A DNA stretch of 48,309 bases from an uncultured Ignavibacteria bacterium (GCA_903862655.1 CAIOZA010000011.1:1-48309), one strand, 5' to 3'; positions 23,865-33,551 are shown, counted from the stretch's first letter. Notes: generated by a model from the letters alone, not told the origin. Numbers and translations are program-made.

Positions 23865-24079
23865 TTTTTTGAATTTTTACCAATTCTCCGAACTGTTCAT
23901 CTGATCAAGCTATCCAAAGTATTTTTATTTTCCGTGAGACGTTTTACGTTTTTCTGTGTCATATATAATGAGGATGGACACAAATTGAAAAACATATTCT
24001 CAATTTACATTTCAAAATTTACGAAAGAATATCGATGACACCTTAATACCATTGTATAACTCATTATGGAGAATTGACA

Positions 24080-24769
24080 ATGTATTACGATGTATTTTTT
24101 GTAGAGCCTGCTAAATCTGCCAGATTTGACTACGATTCATCTTTGTACTGCTTATATATGGACTTGATGAGTAAGAATGATTTTTTGAATATGAAGAGAA
24201 TTATTGACATTATCTTTTCTTCACTACTGATTCTCTTTCTTGCTCCGTTAATGCTTCTTGTAATGATTTTGATTAAGATTGATTCATATGGTCCGGTATT
24301 GTTTAAGCAGATTAGGGTAGGATTGAATGGAGAGATTTTTACTTTCTATAAATTCAGATCCATGAAATTCGATTTACTATATAACGATCCAATTGTTAGT
24401 CATGATGGTACTTTGTATAAACCAAAGAATGATAATCGCGTAACCAGAATCGGAAAAATCCTACGCAAAACAAGTATAGATGAACTTCCTCAGCTTTTTA
24501 ATGTCTTTTTAGGAAATATGAGTTTGATTGGTCCTCGTCCTTTGATAAGTTCAATGGTAGAACCATTCCCATATATTTCTAAAATAAGGAACATTGTTAA
24601 ACCCGGAATAACCGGTTTATGGCAGGTTGGGTCAAGAGAAAAAAATACATCGGTTTTGGATATGATCGATCTGGATCTTCACTATATTAAGAATTGCAGT
24701 TTATCTTTAGATTTTGTAATTCTGCTTAAAACATTGAAAGTTGTGTTCAGCTGCAAAGGTGCAATGTGA
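24080..24769 (+). CDS. Polyprenyl-phosphate sugar-1-phosphate transferase (WcaJ/PglC type)
   Basis: The start is the ATG at 24080, with GGAG 8 nt upstream; the in-frame TTG at 24074 is too close to the SD. The 229-residue product has a short N-terminal extension, one membrane helix (SSLLILFLAPLMLLVMILI) and the bacterial sugar transferase core. The core shows VLFKQIRVGLNGEIFTFYKFRSM, then RKTSIDELPQLFNVFLGNMSLIGPRP and KPGITGLWQVGSR. It would transfer a sugar phosphate from a UDP-sugar to undecaprenyl phosphate and start an exopolysaccharide or glycan chain. No glycosyltransferases lie beside it, so it is an isolated initiating enzyme. Confidence 0.93.
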   Translation: MYYDVFFVEPAKSARFDYDSSLYCLYMDLMSKNDFLNMKRIIDIIFSSLLILFLAPLMLLVMILIKIDSYGPVLFKQIRVGLNGEIFTFYKFRSMKFDLLYNDPIVSHDGTLYKPKNDNRVTRIGKILRKTSIDELPQLFNVFLGNMSLIGPRPLISSMVEPFPYISKIRNIVKPGITGLWQVGSREKNTSVLDMIDLDLHYIKNCSLSLDFVILLKTLKVVFSCKGAM

Positions 24770-24817
24770 GCATGGGGCAATCGGAATAGATTCATAGCTT
24801 TGTGAATGCTGCTATTA

Positions 24818-24927
24818 TGTCATTCTGAGGGAGCGTAGCGACCGTGAGTTCCGAAGGACTGCGTAGCGCATCCAGGCTGTTTTTGAAAGAAAAAATACAA
24901 CGATTCCTCATTACGTTCGGAATGACA
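24818..24927. repeat. Dispersed intergenic element with terminal inverted repeats
   Basis: The ends TGTCATTCTGA and TCGGAATGACA are inverted repeats with one mismatch. Inside lie GGGAGCGTAGCGACC and a CGATTCCTCATTACG segment. Its GC content is higher than its surroundings. This resembles non-coding repeats found in many copies in FCB genomes. The weak minus-strand frame across it is not a gene. Confidence 0.65.
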
Positions 24928-24939
24928 GGGCAGATTAGT

Positions 24940-25002
24940 GATTAGTGTTAGGTGAGGAGTGTGGAGAGAATTAAAAGATCCCTGCATGCGCAGGTATGAC
25001 AG
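24940..25002. repeat. Short interspersed repeat, copy 1
   Basis: GATTAGTGTTAGG, then AAAAGATCCCTGCATGCGCAGG and TATGACAG match a second copy at 26388-26451. The core is a small palindrome (CCTGC/GCAGG) of REP type. The two copies flank the T9SS propeller gene. Confidence 0.65.
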
Positions 25003-25008
25003 CATTAT

Positions 25009-25043
25009 AAAAAGGGTTGCTATCTTGCGAGCAACCCTTTTTG
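25009..25043. terminator. Bidirectional terminator
   Basis: AAAAAGGGTTGCT (25009-25021) and AGCAACCCTTTTT (25030-25042) form a perfect 13-bp stem with A/T runs on both sides. It serves the convergent genes at 24080-24769 and 25075-26184. Confidence 0.88.
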
Positions 25044-25074
25044 TAAAAAAATATCCTGATTGAAATTATATCAG

Positions 25075-26184
25075 CTATCTCAAAACGACAAATCTTCTTT
25101 TTTCCATAAAATCATTTCCTCTGATGATTATGTAATAAGTACCGGATTCAAGATTTTGAACATCTATTTGATAATTTAATGCACCTTCAAGTTTGATTTC
25201 GTTTAAACTCATACCAAGTTGATTATAAAGAGAAATAGAATTAATTCTCTTATTCGTAACATTTAGATTAATATTCAAATTTGCGGCTGATGGATTAGGG
25301 AATAATTCAATGGATGACAAAGATTCTGTTTCTTTTACATTAGCTTGAATGTCTAATGGAAGGAAATCAATAATGTTACCCATATAATTAGGAATAATCA
25401 AATAATACGAGCCATCTTCATATATAACACTAATGTCTGCCGGTGCTGAATAGCCTTCAGCAAATACTGCCAAATCCTGACTAGTAGATTTAGGATCCCA
25501 CTCGTATATCTTTCCCTGCTGTTTGTCAAATGACATCACTTGCCAAGCTGATACTAAAAACTTACCATTTGGGAGCTTGACAATACCATCCATATATTTT
25601 ACTTTAGGATCAACAACTGTCTTCATTATTTGTGCAGTAGCCAGATCAAGAGTAACAATTGCACCGGGATCGGTATATTCGACATAAACTAATTGATTTG
25701 TTTCTTTGTCATACAAAATCCCGTTTGGAGAATTTACATTATCTTGAATATTAAGAACCTCAACAGCCTGAGTCTTAGGTGTATACTTATATATAACCAA
25801 TGCCTGAGTGTCTGTAATATAGAGGTGTCCGCTGCTATCAGAACAAATATCATTGAGCATTAATGCATTTTCTAATGGTAGATTAAGATCCAGCTCTTTG
25901 GTTGTCAAATTATACCCTTTTAGACTGGATCCGTCAGCAACAAATAGCATTCCATCATAAATTAGAAGCCCTCGTGGTGAAATTAATCCACTTGCAAAAA
26001 ATGATAATTTAGACTCTAAATCCATTGTTAGTATCTGTTTTCCGGCTTTACTAGATACATAAAACGTTTTGTTCGCGCTATCATAAGCAGTACTTTCAGG
26101 ATAGTTTAATGCTTGACTGTAACTATTGATGGAATAGAAAGCAATAATTATAACTATTGATAAAATTAGTCTGAAATTAAACAT
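25075..26184 (-). CDS. T9SS-exported SMP-30/NHL-like beta-propeller protein
   Basis: The 369-residue product has a signal peptide (FYSINSYSQA), then about 260 residues of propeller blades of SMP-30/gluconolactonase type. These include YPESTAYDSANKTFYVSSK, GLISPRGLLIYDGMLFVAD, DICSDSSGHLYITDT and VNSPNGILYDKETN. The last ~80 residues (SSIELFPNPSAANLNINL to MEKRRFVVLR) form a type IX sorting domain. It should be a surface protein. No enzymatic residues can be confirmed. Short repeats lie on both sides. The 369-bp gap upstream (26185-26553) holds only the second repeat copy. Confidence 0.85.
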   Translation of the reverse strand: MFNFRLILSIVIIIAFYSINSYSQALNYPESTAYDSANKTFYVSSKAGKQILTMDLESKLSFFASGLISPRGLLIYDGMLFVADGSSLKGYNLTTKELDLNLPLENALMLNDICSDSSGHLYITDTQALVIYKYTPKTQAVEVLNIQDNVNSPNGILYDKETNQLVYVEYTDPGAIVTLDLATAQIMKTVVDPKVKYMDGIVKLPNGKFLVSAWQVMSFDKQQGKIYEWDPKSTSQDLAVFAEGYSAPADISVIYEDGSYYLIIPNYMGNIIDFLPLDIQANVKETESLSSIELFPNPSAANLNINLNVTNKRINSISLYNQLGMSLNEIKLEGALNYQIDVQNLESGTYYIIIRGNDFMEKRRFVVLR

Positions 26185-26387
26185 AAAACCTCACTAATAT
26201 TATTGAAACTCAGTTAAAAAATATAATTTACAAAAATTTATGCAATTTCAGACAATTTTTAATTATTTTTTTCTGTTCATTATTTCACTTTATTTCGTTA
26301 TAATAATATCACTATTTTTTATTGTGATACTATCTTTGATTTAACAATTTGCTATAAACGAAGTTCAGGATGGCAGAATAAAATATT

Positions 26388-26451
26388 GATTAGTGTTGGG
26401 AGAGCAGTGATGAGGATATAAAAAGATTCCTGCATTCGCAGGAATGACAGT
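26388..26451. repeat. Short interspersed repeat, copy 2
   Basis: GATTAGTGTTGGG, then AAAAGATTCCTGCATTCGCAGG and AATGACAG; see copy 1 at 24940-25002. The palindrome TTCCTGC/GCAGGAA is complete here. Confidence 0.65.
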
Positions 26452-26553
26452 GCTGAGCAATAATTAGTCAAACAGGGATGTTTGACCTACGTTTACAGCC
26501 AAATACAAAGATGATTGGCCTACGGAGGTAAGATGTTCAGAAATGATCAAGCA

Positions 26554-27501
26554 CTAAAAATCAATTCTGGTGCTGTAAGCTAAACTTAATCCGAATGAAT
26601 TTTTATAACCTAACTGACCGTTGTCGCCGTAATAATATTGGTAAGCCGGCATGTCGAAGAATAAGTTGACAACAAAATCTCCGATAGAGTATCGGATAAT
26701 CGGAGATAGAATCAGACTTGACATTCCAGATTCCTTTAACTCTTCGCTTTTGCCAGGGGAATAATCAAAATCCTTTAGACGTGTTTCATTTCTTGCTTCC
26801 AATCCAACCATGAAATTCTCAAATACACTGCTGACAAACATTAGAGATGTTCTGAAAGAATTCCCATACTTGTAATCATAATTATTTTTATAGTTTATAT
26901 CAGTTCTGTGCGACAGGATTAATCCACTATTGATTGATGAGAAAATCTTTTTTCCAACAACTGTGAATATTGTAGCATAGGCTCCGGTTGAAGCCAGAAT
27001 GTTCTGTGGAATATAAACAGAGCCGGTGGATAATGGAATTTTGACACCAACTCCACCCGAAAAGTCCCATCCATTCTCGGGGTCTTTGAAGAATGTGTAT
27101 CTTGAATAAAATGATAAATCGGAAAAACCATTTGAAGATTGCTTTCCGCCGAGATCAATCATTGTTTTATTGACAAAGTAGCCTAATTCGGTTTCAATCA
27201 TTAATTTACTAATTGGTTTATAGCCGACCCTCATGCTTAAGAAGTTGGACTTGTAATCCTTGATTGTTCCCTCACCTTTTGGAATATCCCTAACCATGTA
27301 AGTATCGGCAAAACCATAACTATTATTCAAACTAACGAACAGATTGTCTCCAACGAATGAATTAACGTTTGATAATTCGCTGAGTGAAACAGTACCAAAT
27401 GTGCTGGAATTCCCCGGGCATCCACATTGTGCGGATAAGAATTGAGAATGGCATATAAACCCGACCAATGCTAAAAAGGCAATATTAACAAAATTTTTCA
27501 T
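26554..27501 (-). CDS. Outer-membrane beta-barrel protein at the end of the fibre cluster
   Basis: The 315-residue product has a signal peptide cleaved near FLSA, then QCGCPGNSS and amphipathic strands (LFVSLNNSYGFADT, FLSMRVGYKPISKLMIETELGYF, SFRTSLMFVSSV). The C-terminus YSTRIDF has the terminal Phe of barrels. It resembles the MetA/transporter-type barrels often annotated as putative transporters. The N-terminal CGCPG recalls the CPGC of the cluster's subunits and the CAC of the adjacent lipoprotein. It starts 30 bp after the lipoprotein gene, so it belongs to the same operon. Role unknown. Confidence 0.7.
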   Translation of the reverse strand: MKNFVNIAFLALVGFICHSQFLSAQCGCPGNSSTFGTVSLSELSNVNSFVGDNLFVSLNNSYGFADTYMVRDIPKGEGTIKDYKSNFLSMRVGYKPISKLMIETELGYFVNKTMIDLGGKQSSNGFSDLSFYSRYTFFKDPENGWDFSGGVGVKIPLSTGSVYIPQNILASTGAYATIFTVVGKKIFSSINSGLILSHRTDINYKNNYDYKYGNSFRTSLMFVSSVFENFMVGLEARNETRLKDFDYSPGKSEELKESGMSSLILSPIIRYSIGDFVVNLFFDMPAYQYYYGDNGQLGYKNSFGLSLAYSTRIDF

Positions 27502-27531
27502 AGTTTAATTTTTATACATTTTTTTACAAAA

Positions 27532-28065
27532 TCAATTTAAACATTTCAGTAGTGACTCTTCTAATGAAATTTTGGGATTTTTATCTCTAAATACATAAAG
27601 TGAATCGAAAACGGATTCTAATGCGACATTATCTTTCATAATGAAAAGAGCCGGCAAATAGTTAATCTTCAATATGTTAGTGAATGGGTTCTTCATCGCT
27701 GGGTATGTCATTGAATATACTTTGAAGACAGGTTCACTAATTCCTGCATTTTGGAGAATTTTGACTGCTGAAGGAAAGTGTTCCTGAGTGCCAACACAAG
27801 CACATGAAGGATTGACAAAGAGCAAAAAAGTTTTACCGGAATTTTGCAACTTGGCTTTTACCTCGTTAACAACGTTTATATCATAAGTATATTTATCATA
27901 TCCCTTCTGATACCAGGTATAACCCTTAGTTGTCTTTATTTCATCTATTGTCAACTGTTTAGCTTGATCAGTGTCAGGTTCCGCCAACTGTTCGGTGCAG
28001 CTCTGCATGGATAAAAAAGATATAGCTACTAGAGCCAAAGCAATCAATGATTTTATATTATACAT
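27532..28065 (-). CDS. Thioredoxin-like lipoprotein
   Basis: The 177-residue product has a lipobox (SMQSC, Cys at about 23). It has a thioredoxin-like core: TFLLFVNPSCACVGTQEHF in place of the usual WCxxC, then an INYLPALFI strand with the conserved cis-Pro. The active site reads C-A-C, a CxC motif, which in known thiol proteins favours isomerase or reductase chemistry. It should face the periplasm from the outer membrane. It lies 38 bp downstream of the usher gene; the putative subunits are rich in Cys, so a role in their disulfides is a reasonable inference. The SD is AGGAG. Confidence 0.72.
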   Translation of the reverse strand: MYNIKSLIALALVAISFLSMQSCTEQLAEPDTDQAKQLTIDEIKTTKGYTWYQKGYDKYTYDINVVNEVKAKLQNSGKTFLLFVNPSCACVGTQEHFPSAVKILQNAGISEPVFKVYSMTYPAMKNPFTNILKINYLPALFIMKDNVALESVFDSLYVFRDKNPKISLEESLLKCLN

Positions 28066-28103
28066 AACAATACTCCTTATTATTTTAAGTGGAAATTTCT
28101 TTT

Positions 28104-31100
28104 TTATTTCTCAATAACTTTTAAATCAACTCTTCTGTTTTTCGCTCTTCCGGTTGTTGACATATTATCCGATATTGGCAATAAAGCACCATGACCGGTA
28201 GACAACAGCCTATCCTTCTTTATTCCCTTACGGGATAAATAATTGACAACTTCACTGGCTCTATTATTTGATACAGCCATGTTTTCATCAGGTGTACCAA
28301 AATTGTCGGAATGACCATCAATTTGAAGTTTTGCTACGGAATTTTTTTGAAGATAAGCAGCGACTTTGTCAAGCTCTTTTTGCATTGGAAGAGTCAGATA
28401 TGTCATCTTTGATGTTTTGTATGACAAGGAATTCTGCATCTTAACAATTCCATCATCTTTAGAAGAAATCTCTGTAGAATCGATACGAATTACATCTTTC
28501 TTACTAAGCTCATTCTGAACAACTAGATTAGAATCTTTTTGAATAAAATTCGCCAGATAACTGCTAGCTTTATCGATTGGAGTTTGATCCGGGTTAGAAG
28601 TCGAAGCAGTTATAACTTTCTTAGAGTCAACTTGTTTTTCTGGAGCCAAACCTGGTACGTTGTTCAATAAAGTAAAGTTGAGATTACTAACAAGGTCACC
28701 AGTTGAAGTCTTTTTTATAGTGAATTGTATCGACTTTGGTTCGGAATGAACATTCAGAACATCCATTTGTAATGAGTCCACAGTAGCAGTATAATCTCCC
28801 GGTGGAACTCCCATATAATAATAATTACCGTCTGCAAACACAGAAACCTCTTGGTTCCATGAACTATCTATTTTTACAATCTGAATCTTAATCCCGGCTT
28901 GCCCATGCTTTTCATTGCCATTATCCCTTATGACACCGCCTTCGATGATACCGGCTGAATAACATGGCACATCTATCGGTTTGTAGGAATTGGGATCGGC
29001 AATGAACGAGAATTCTGATGCTGTAGGCGTCCAAAGAGGATTCTTGAATGATTCTTTATCGACAACAAGGTTATATTTGCCATATGCCACCAGATTATGT
29101 ACTCTGCTTAATGTATTATTAGAATTTTTTGAAATAGTTATATTTCTAATATTGAAGTTAACATCTGGAATAACTACTTCTCCATCAGTATATTCTCCAT
29201 CTTCATTTTCATCAAGAAAAAATCTTACAGATAAAGCTCCCATTCCTACACTGTTTAACATTCCATCAGTTTTAAGAAATAATTCATTTTGATATGAGTC
29301 GAAAGCAAGTGTTGACTGTATTCCTTGACTAATGGAGCCTCTATGAGGATTAAAATTAGCATTTGTGTTTGATCTTAAAGAAGGGAGATTAAGCAGAACT
29401 CCTAATGAAAAATTTGGCTCTTTCATTATAAAATTATAATCAACACTCAATCTTACATTAGTTGATTGTCCAATTAATTTGTCGGTAAAAAATTGTAAAT
29501 TCTGGAATCTTCTATTTGTTATGTCTAAAAGACTTGCGACTCCAATTCTACAGCTATTAAGAAATTCCCATGCACCTTTCAAGCTGTATGTGGTATAAGT
29601 CAGGTTAAAACTCATTGATTGAAAATTTGAATGAAAATTCCCATTTCTCTCTTCATAACTGGATCGATACATTGCATTTAGGAATAGAGAATTATAACTT
29701 GTATTAAAATTTGCTACAATATTATAATCATTTAAACTCGCTAACTGGTTCCGAGATAATTGAATTGATGTTCCAAATGGAACATAAGTGAAACGTGGTA
29801 AACCGAATGACAACAATGCCTTATTTTTCAATGTCTTAGCTAATATTCCATCATATTGAATAAAGCTAAAATTCACTCCTCCCAGATTTTCAGATTGAGT
29901 GGAAAAAGATGCTCTGTAATAATTTTTTGGAGAAATATCTATGTTGGTCAATAATCCATTATAAATTCTTAGCCCAATATGATCAACAAATGAAATTGAG
30001 TCTGAACCCAAAATTTTAGTTACTAATACTGAATTTGTTAAAAATCCAGTTATTCCAGTAGATATTCTGGCAGTAGTTAATATTTCATTACTGTTTGATT
30101 TTTGACCACCTGTAATCGCATAACGAACTTCACCAGGTCTAAGAAACTCTGAAGGTATATTCAGAAAATCCTTTTTACTTATTACTTCTCCCTTTGGTCC
30201 ATAATATCTTAATTCTATAGTGGTAAAACCAAAACTTACAGGTAAATCAAACCTGAAGTAACCTGTCATATCACACTGTTTTTGTCCGTAAAGCTGATTA
30301 TTAATCCATAACTCTACCTGCCATTCAGGATTTATTTTATCTTCTATTATTATAGTTGAAAAATATTGGTTCTTCATCGAAGGATCATTCGAAATCTGAA
30401 CTCCAGTCAAAGCAGAAGATGGTAAAGAATTACTTAGAAAGCCACCTGTAGATACCAATCCTGCAGAAAATTGCGATAAATATGGATTTTCACTTATGAA
30501 ATATCTCCATCTATAATTATATAAATGTACATTTAATTTTGTTCTTTCATCATAATATCCATTTGCCGAGGCTGAAAGGTCACCACCAAAAATTTCTATG
30601 CCAGAATTAAGATTATAGCTATAATATCTGTTACGTGGATTTAATGTTTGTGTAGCATTAAGACTATAATCTAACATTCCTCCATTTAGTAAACTCCTTT
30701 TTCTGTCAAATAACAAAGGTCCATAGTTTAAAAAATTATTTGACGATAAAGACATATTCTTATAATTACCATTTCTTTTAGCTTGAGCAAGGAGTGGTAG
30801 ATCTATCTTTGAATCTACTCGAACTTCAAGATCTGAGTAATTTGTCTTAATATTAATTCCAAAAATATTAGATAATACTTCTGGTTTCATATAAATCTCT
30901 AAGTCAGTTAGGAAATATTGATCTGATGCTATCGCTGTAACTCTATCATTATAGATAGCTTTACCTTCAGATAAACTTATATGATACAACGAATCTGTTT
31001 TAACAAAGAATCCTGAAATACTCTTACCACTATTTTCTAACCTGTTATCAATACCTAATGCAGTTAAAAAAGAAGTTGTTGGAATGTATAATTCATTTTT

Positions 31101-31274
31101 ATAAATAACTGCATTAATATTTGTTCTTACAACATTTGAATATCTCAATAAAAATATACCTTCTTCTGCGTCATTGGGAAGATGTGAAATGATTATCTGA
31201 GCTTTAGTATCAACTAATATAAATAAGATCAGAAGGAGTAAAATTACAAAGTATTTGGGATTTATTTTAGTCAT
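28104..31274 (-). CDS. Divergent chaperone-usher outer-membrane usher fused to an OmpA domain
   Basis: The start is the ATG at 31274 (TTG 31280 is in frame). The ~1056-residue protein has a signal peptide (to about 26) and an N-terminal domain ending SDLEVRVDSKIDLPLLAQAKR. A long barrel region follows, with a plug-like segment (GFTTIELRYYGPKGEVISKK, RPGEVRYAITGG). C-terminal beta domains read VRFFLDENEDGEYTDGEVV, as in archaic CsuD-type ushers, and AGIKIQIVKI. Residues ~955-1056 are an OmpA/MotB domain (LQIDGHSDNFG, NNRASEVVNYLSRKGI, NRRVDLKV). Ushers secrete and assemble fibre subunits; an OmpA domain would tie the pore to peptidoglycan, which standard ushers lack. The PapD-like gene upstream supports the call. 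The barrel is recognised by pattern, not by alignment. Confidence 0.72.
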   Translation of the reverse strand: MTKINPKYFVILLLLILFILVDTKAQIIISHLPNDAEEGIFLLRYSNVVRTNINAVIYKNELYIPTTSFLTALGIDNRLENSGKSISGFFVKTDSLYHISLSEGKAIYNDRVTAIASDQYFLTDLEIYMKPEVLSNIFGINIKTNYSDLEVRVDSKIDLPLLAQAKRNGNYKNMSLSSNNFLNYGPLLFDRKRSLLNGGMLDYSLNATQTLNPRNRYYSYNLNSGIEIFGGDLSASANGYYDERTKLNVHLYNYRWRYFISENPYLSQFSAGLVSTGGFLSNSLPSSALTGVQISNDPSMKNQYFSTIIIEDKINPEWQVELWINNQLYGQKQCDMTGYFRFDLPVSFGFTTIELRYYGPKGEVISKKDFLNIPSEFLRPGEVRYAITGGQKSNSNEILTTARISTGITGFLTNSVLVTKILGSDSISFVDHIGLRIYNGLLTNIDISPKNYYRASFSTQSENLGGVNFSFIQYDGILAKTLKNKALLSFGLPRFTYVPFGTSIQLSRNQLASLNDYNIVANFNTSYNSLFLNAMYRSSYEERNGNFHSNFQSMSFNLTYTTYSLKGAWEFLNSCRIGVASLLDITNRRFQNLQFFTDKLIGQSTNVRLSVDYNFIMKEPNFSLGVLLNLPSLRSNTNANFNPHRGSISQGIQSTLAFDSYQNELFLKTDGMLNSVGMGALSVRFFLDENEDGEYTDGEVVIPDVNFNIRNITISKNSNNTLSRVHNLVAYGKYNLVVDKESFKNPLWTPTASEFSFIADPNSYKPIDVPCYSAGIIEGGVIRDNGNEKHGQAGIKIQIVKIDSSWNQEVSVFADGNYYYMGVPPGDYTATVDSLQMDVLNVHSEPKSIQFTIKKTSTGDLVSNLNFTLLNNVPGLAPEKQVDSKKVITASTSNPDQTPIDKASSYLANFIQKDSNLVVQNELSKKDVIRIDSTEISSKDDGIVKMQNSLSYKTSKMTYLTLPMQKELDKVAAYLQKNSVAKLQIDGHSDNFGTPDENMAVSNNRASEVVNYLSRKGIKKDRLLSTGHGALLPISDNMSTTGRAKNRRVDLKVIEK

Positions 31275-31347
31275 TTTCAATATTTATTTTTTTATTCCTA
31301 CGTTTGTTAGTTTCTAATTTTAAAATTCAGTATAATTTAAAAAATTA

Positions 31348-32175
31348 TTATGGTAACATAAATTCAAATCTTTTAGTTAACGGTGCTACTTTGATTGTCT
31401 TTTCCTCTGGAATGTCTGACCTAAGAGTGTTGACAGTTATCTCTGCAGTATAAAACCCGGGTTTAAATTTTGTTTTTTTGCTGCTAATATAGAAACTTTT
31501 CTGAGTATTTGTGTAAACTCCGAAATGCTCACTTAGCGTATCTACCACCATTCCCTGTGTATCAAATATTGAAATTTTGGCTTTACCCCAATATGGCGAA
31601 TTCCCTTCTTTTTCCATACCAAATGTAAGTTTAAGACTATTTGTATCCAAAGCAGAATTCATATTTGTTAGATTAAGGGCGGTAGTTAGCTTCCCTTTCT
31701 GATAAATTACCATTGAAATAATTCCAGTTTTAAGAACCATATTCATAGATATATTCTTTTTATCTGAAGTATCAATTTGTTTACCAACTGGCTGCGAAAC
31801 GAAAGTAATTTTTGAAGTATACGTTCCATCGTGTATATCAGGAGGATGCATAACAAGAAATCTAACCATCTGATCCTTTTTTGGTTGAACTACCAACCTT
31901 TTAGGAAAAACCTTCAAATATTTCAGTAAAGAATGCTTTGCTTCAATTAAGCTGTCAGTTGAATTTTTAATAACAAAAATTGAATCTAGGGAGTTATAAC
32001 TGAATGATACATTAATATCAATTTCCATTGGAACATCAGAACCATTTACAACCCGGATGTATCCAGAACGACTAATAGGGTCAATAAAAACTAAGTTTGG
32101 ATAAACAGTTACTTGTGAATTGGAAATATTCCAAAAAATTGGGATTAAAACCAATATTATGAATATTTTTTTCAT
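31348..32175 (-). CDS. PapD-like periplasmic fibre chaperone
   Basis: The 275-residue product has a signal peptide and two Ig-like domains. The first reads VTVYPNLVFIDPISRSGYIRVVNGSDVPMEI and then LKYLKVFPKRLVVQPKKDQMVRFLV. It has the order of PapD-type chaperones: strand A1, the 'IxNxs' strand, then 'fP..~~l.P...q.vRv'. The second domain (TALNLTNMNSAL to KTIKVAPLTKRFEFMLP) ends in a long basic strand. It would bind fibre subunits in the periplasm by donor-strand complementation and hand them to the usher, which is the next gene. It is slightly longer than usual (~230-250). Confidence 0.75.
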   Translation of the reverse strand: MKKIFIILVLIPIFWNISNSQVTVYPNLVFIDPISRSGYIRVVNGSDVPMEIDINVSFSYNSLDSIFVIKNSTDSLIEAKHSLLKYLKVFPKRLVVQPKKDQMVRFLVMHPPDIHDGTYTSKITFVSQPVGKQIDTSDKKNISMNMVLKTGIISMVIYQKGKLTTALNLTNMNSALDTNSLKLTFGMEKEGNSPYWGKAKISIFDTQGMVVDTLSEHFGVYTNTQKSFYISSKKTKFKPGFYTAEITVNTLRSDIPEEKTIKVAPLTKRFEFMLP

Positions 32176-32231
32176 ATTTCTTTACTCTGATATAATTAAC
32201 TAAAATTAGACGATCTTTTTAAACTTAATAT

Positions 32232-33509
32232 TTATTTACAATTTGATTCAATCATGTTAAAACCATCAACAAATCCAAGGTCTCTTGCGATTTTCCATTC
32301 CATACATGCCCCATCTGAGTCTCCAATATTATAATATGCATGACCAGCTTTATAGTGTGCGTTTGTATGCTTAGCATCTATTCTAATTACTTTTTTAAAA
32401 TCTTCTAATGCTTCTTTATATTCTTTCAAATCCAATTTCAACTCGCCTCTTTCCATCAAAGCACCGGTATGAGTCGAATCAATTCTTAATGTTTCATTGA
32501 AATCATCAATTGCTCCAGAATATAATTCATTTTGCTTTTTGACTATCCCTCTATTATAATAGGCATCCGAAAAATCATTTTTTAATGTAATTGCTTTTGA
32601 AAAACTTTCAAGTGATTGTTGAAAATTCTCAATACTATGGTAAACAATTCCTCTGACAAAATATCCTTCTGCAAAATTAGGCTTTTTATAAATTACAAAA
32701 TTTACGTCATCTAATGCTCCACGATAATCTTGGATTTCCTGCCTGATCAAAGCTCTTGTAAAATATGCATCAATATAATCACCTTTTATTTTAATAGTCT
32801 TATCAAGATCTGCCAAAGCATCCGGGTAGTTTTTCATCTGTCTTTTTGTAATTGCACGATTATAAAAAGCATCAGCATAATCAGACTTGATAGTTATTGC
32901 ATTATTAAAATCTGCTAAAGAACCGTTATTATCTTTAAGTTTTTGCTTTACAAGCCCTCTGTTGTATATTGCATCAAGATAATTGTCTCTGTGACTTATA
33001 GCAGAATCCAAATCAGCAAGAGAACCTTTCAAATCATTAATGTAATTTTTTGATATTCCGCGTATAAAATATGCTACTGGTAATCCCGGTTTAACATTAA
33101 TAGCTCTATTACAATCTTCAATAGCTTCATCATATTTAAAACCATAATATTTAACTAACGCTCTTTGTAAATATGCATCTGTATAATCCGGTTTAATTTT
33201 AATAAGAGCTGAATAATCTGCAATAGCATCATCATAAGCACCAAGATAATATTTTGATAATCCTCTCATTGCTAATGCATCAATATATATTGGATTAATT
33301 CTTAATGCTTCATCAAATTCATCAATCGCTTCATAATAATTTCCAGTTTCACCTTTTGACATTCCTTTTTTAAAATGTTCTTCCGCAGGACTTGAAAGTT
33401 CTGAAATACCTTGAATAGGCAATTTATTATCTGGTATTTCAGCGTTGATAATTGAAATGAATGAGGTAAAGATAAATACAAGAAGTGCTAATTTTGATAT
33501 ATTTTTCAT
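32232..33509 (-). CDS. Secreted TPR-repeat protein in the fibre operon
   Basis: The 425-residue product has a signal peptide (to about 23) and about eleven 34-residue tetratricopeptide repeats from residue ~42 to ~415. They are regular: GNYYEAIDEFDEALRINP, then GAYDDAIADYSALIKIKP and so on. A C-terminal GACMEWKIARDLGFVDG helix closes the array. TPRs are protein-binding scaffolds. Placed between the subunits and the chaperone, this one could sort or hold subunits or dock on the usher. The SD is GGAG. No classical chaperone-usher operon known to me carries such a gene. Confidence 0.88.
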   Translation of the reverse strand: MKNISKLALLVFIFTSFISIINAEIPDNKLPIQGISELSSPAEEHFKKGMSKGETGNYYEAIDEFDEALRINPIYIDALAMRGLSKYYLGAYDDAIADYSALIKIKPDYTDAYLQRALVKYYGFKYDEAIEDCNRAINVKPGLPVAYFIRGISKNYINDLKGSLADLDSAISHRDNYLDAIYNRGLVKQKLKDNNGSLADFNNAITIKSDYADAFYNRAITKRQMKNYPDALADLDKTIKIKGDYIDAYFTRALIRQEIQDYRGALDDVNFVIYKKPNFAEGYFVRGIVYHSIENFQQSLESFSKAITLKNDFSDAYYNRGIVKKQNELYSGAIDDFNETLRIDSTHTGALMERGELKLDLKEYKEALEDFKKVIRIDAKHTNAHYKAGHAYYNIGDSDGACMEWKIARDLGFVDGFNMIESNCK

Positions 33510-33551
33510 ATTAAATTCTCCATTAAACCTTAAGATTAAAAAGACAAGCTA

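Noticed and set aside
24820-25005. 61-codon minus-strand frame
   Set aside because: It lies wholly inside two interspersed repeats, and lacks an SD or family resemblance.
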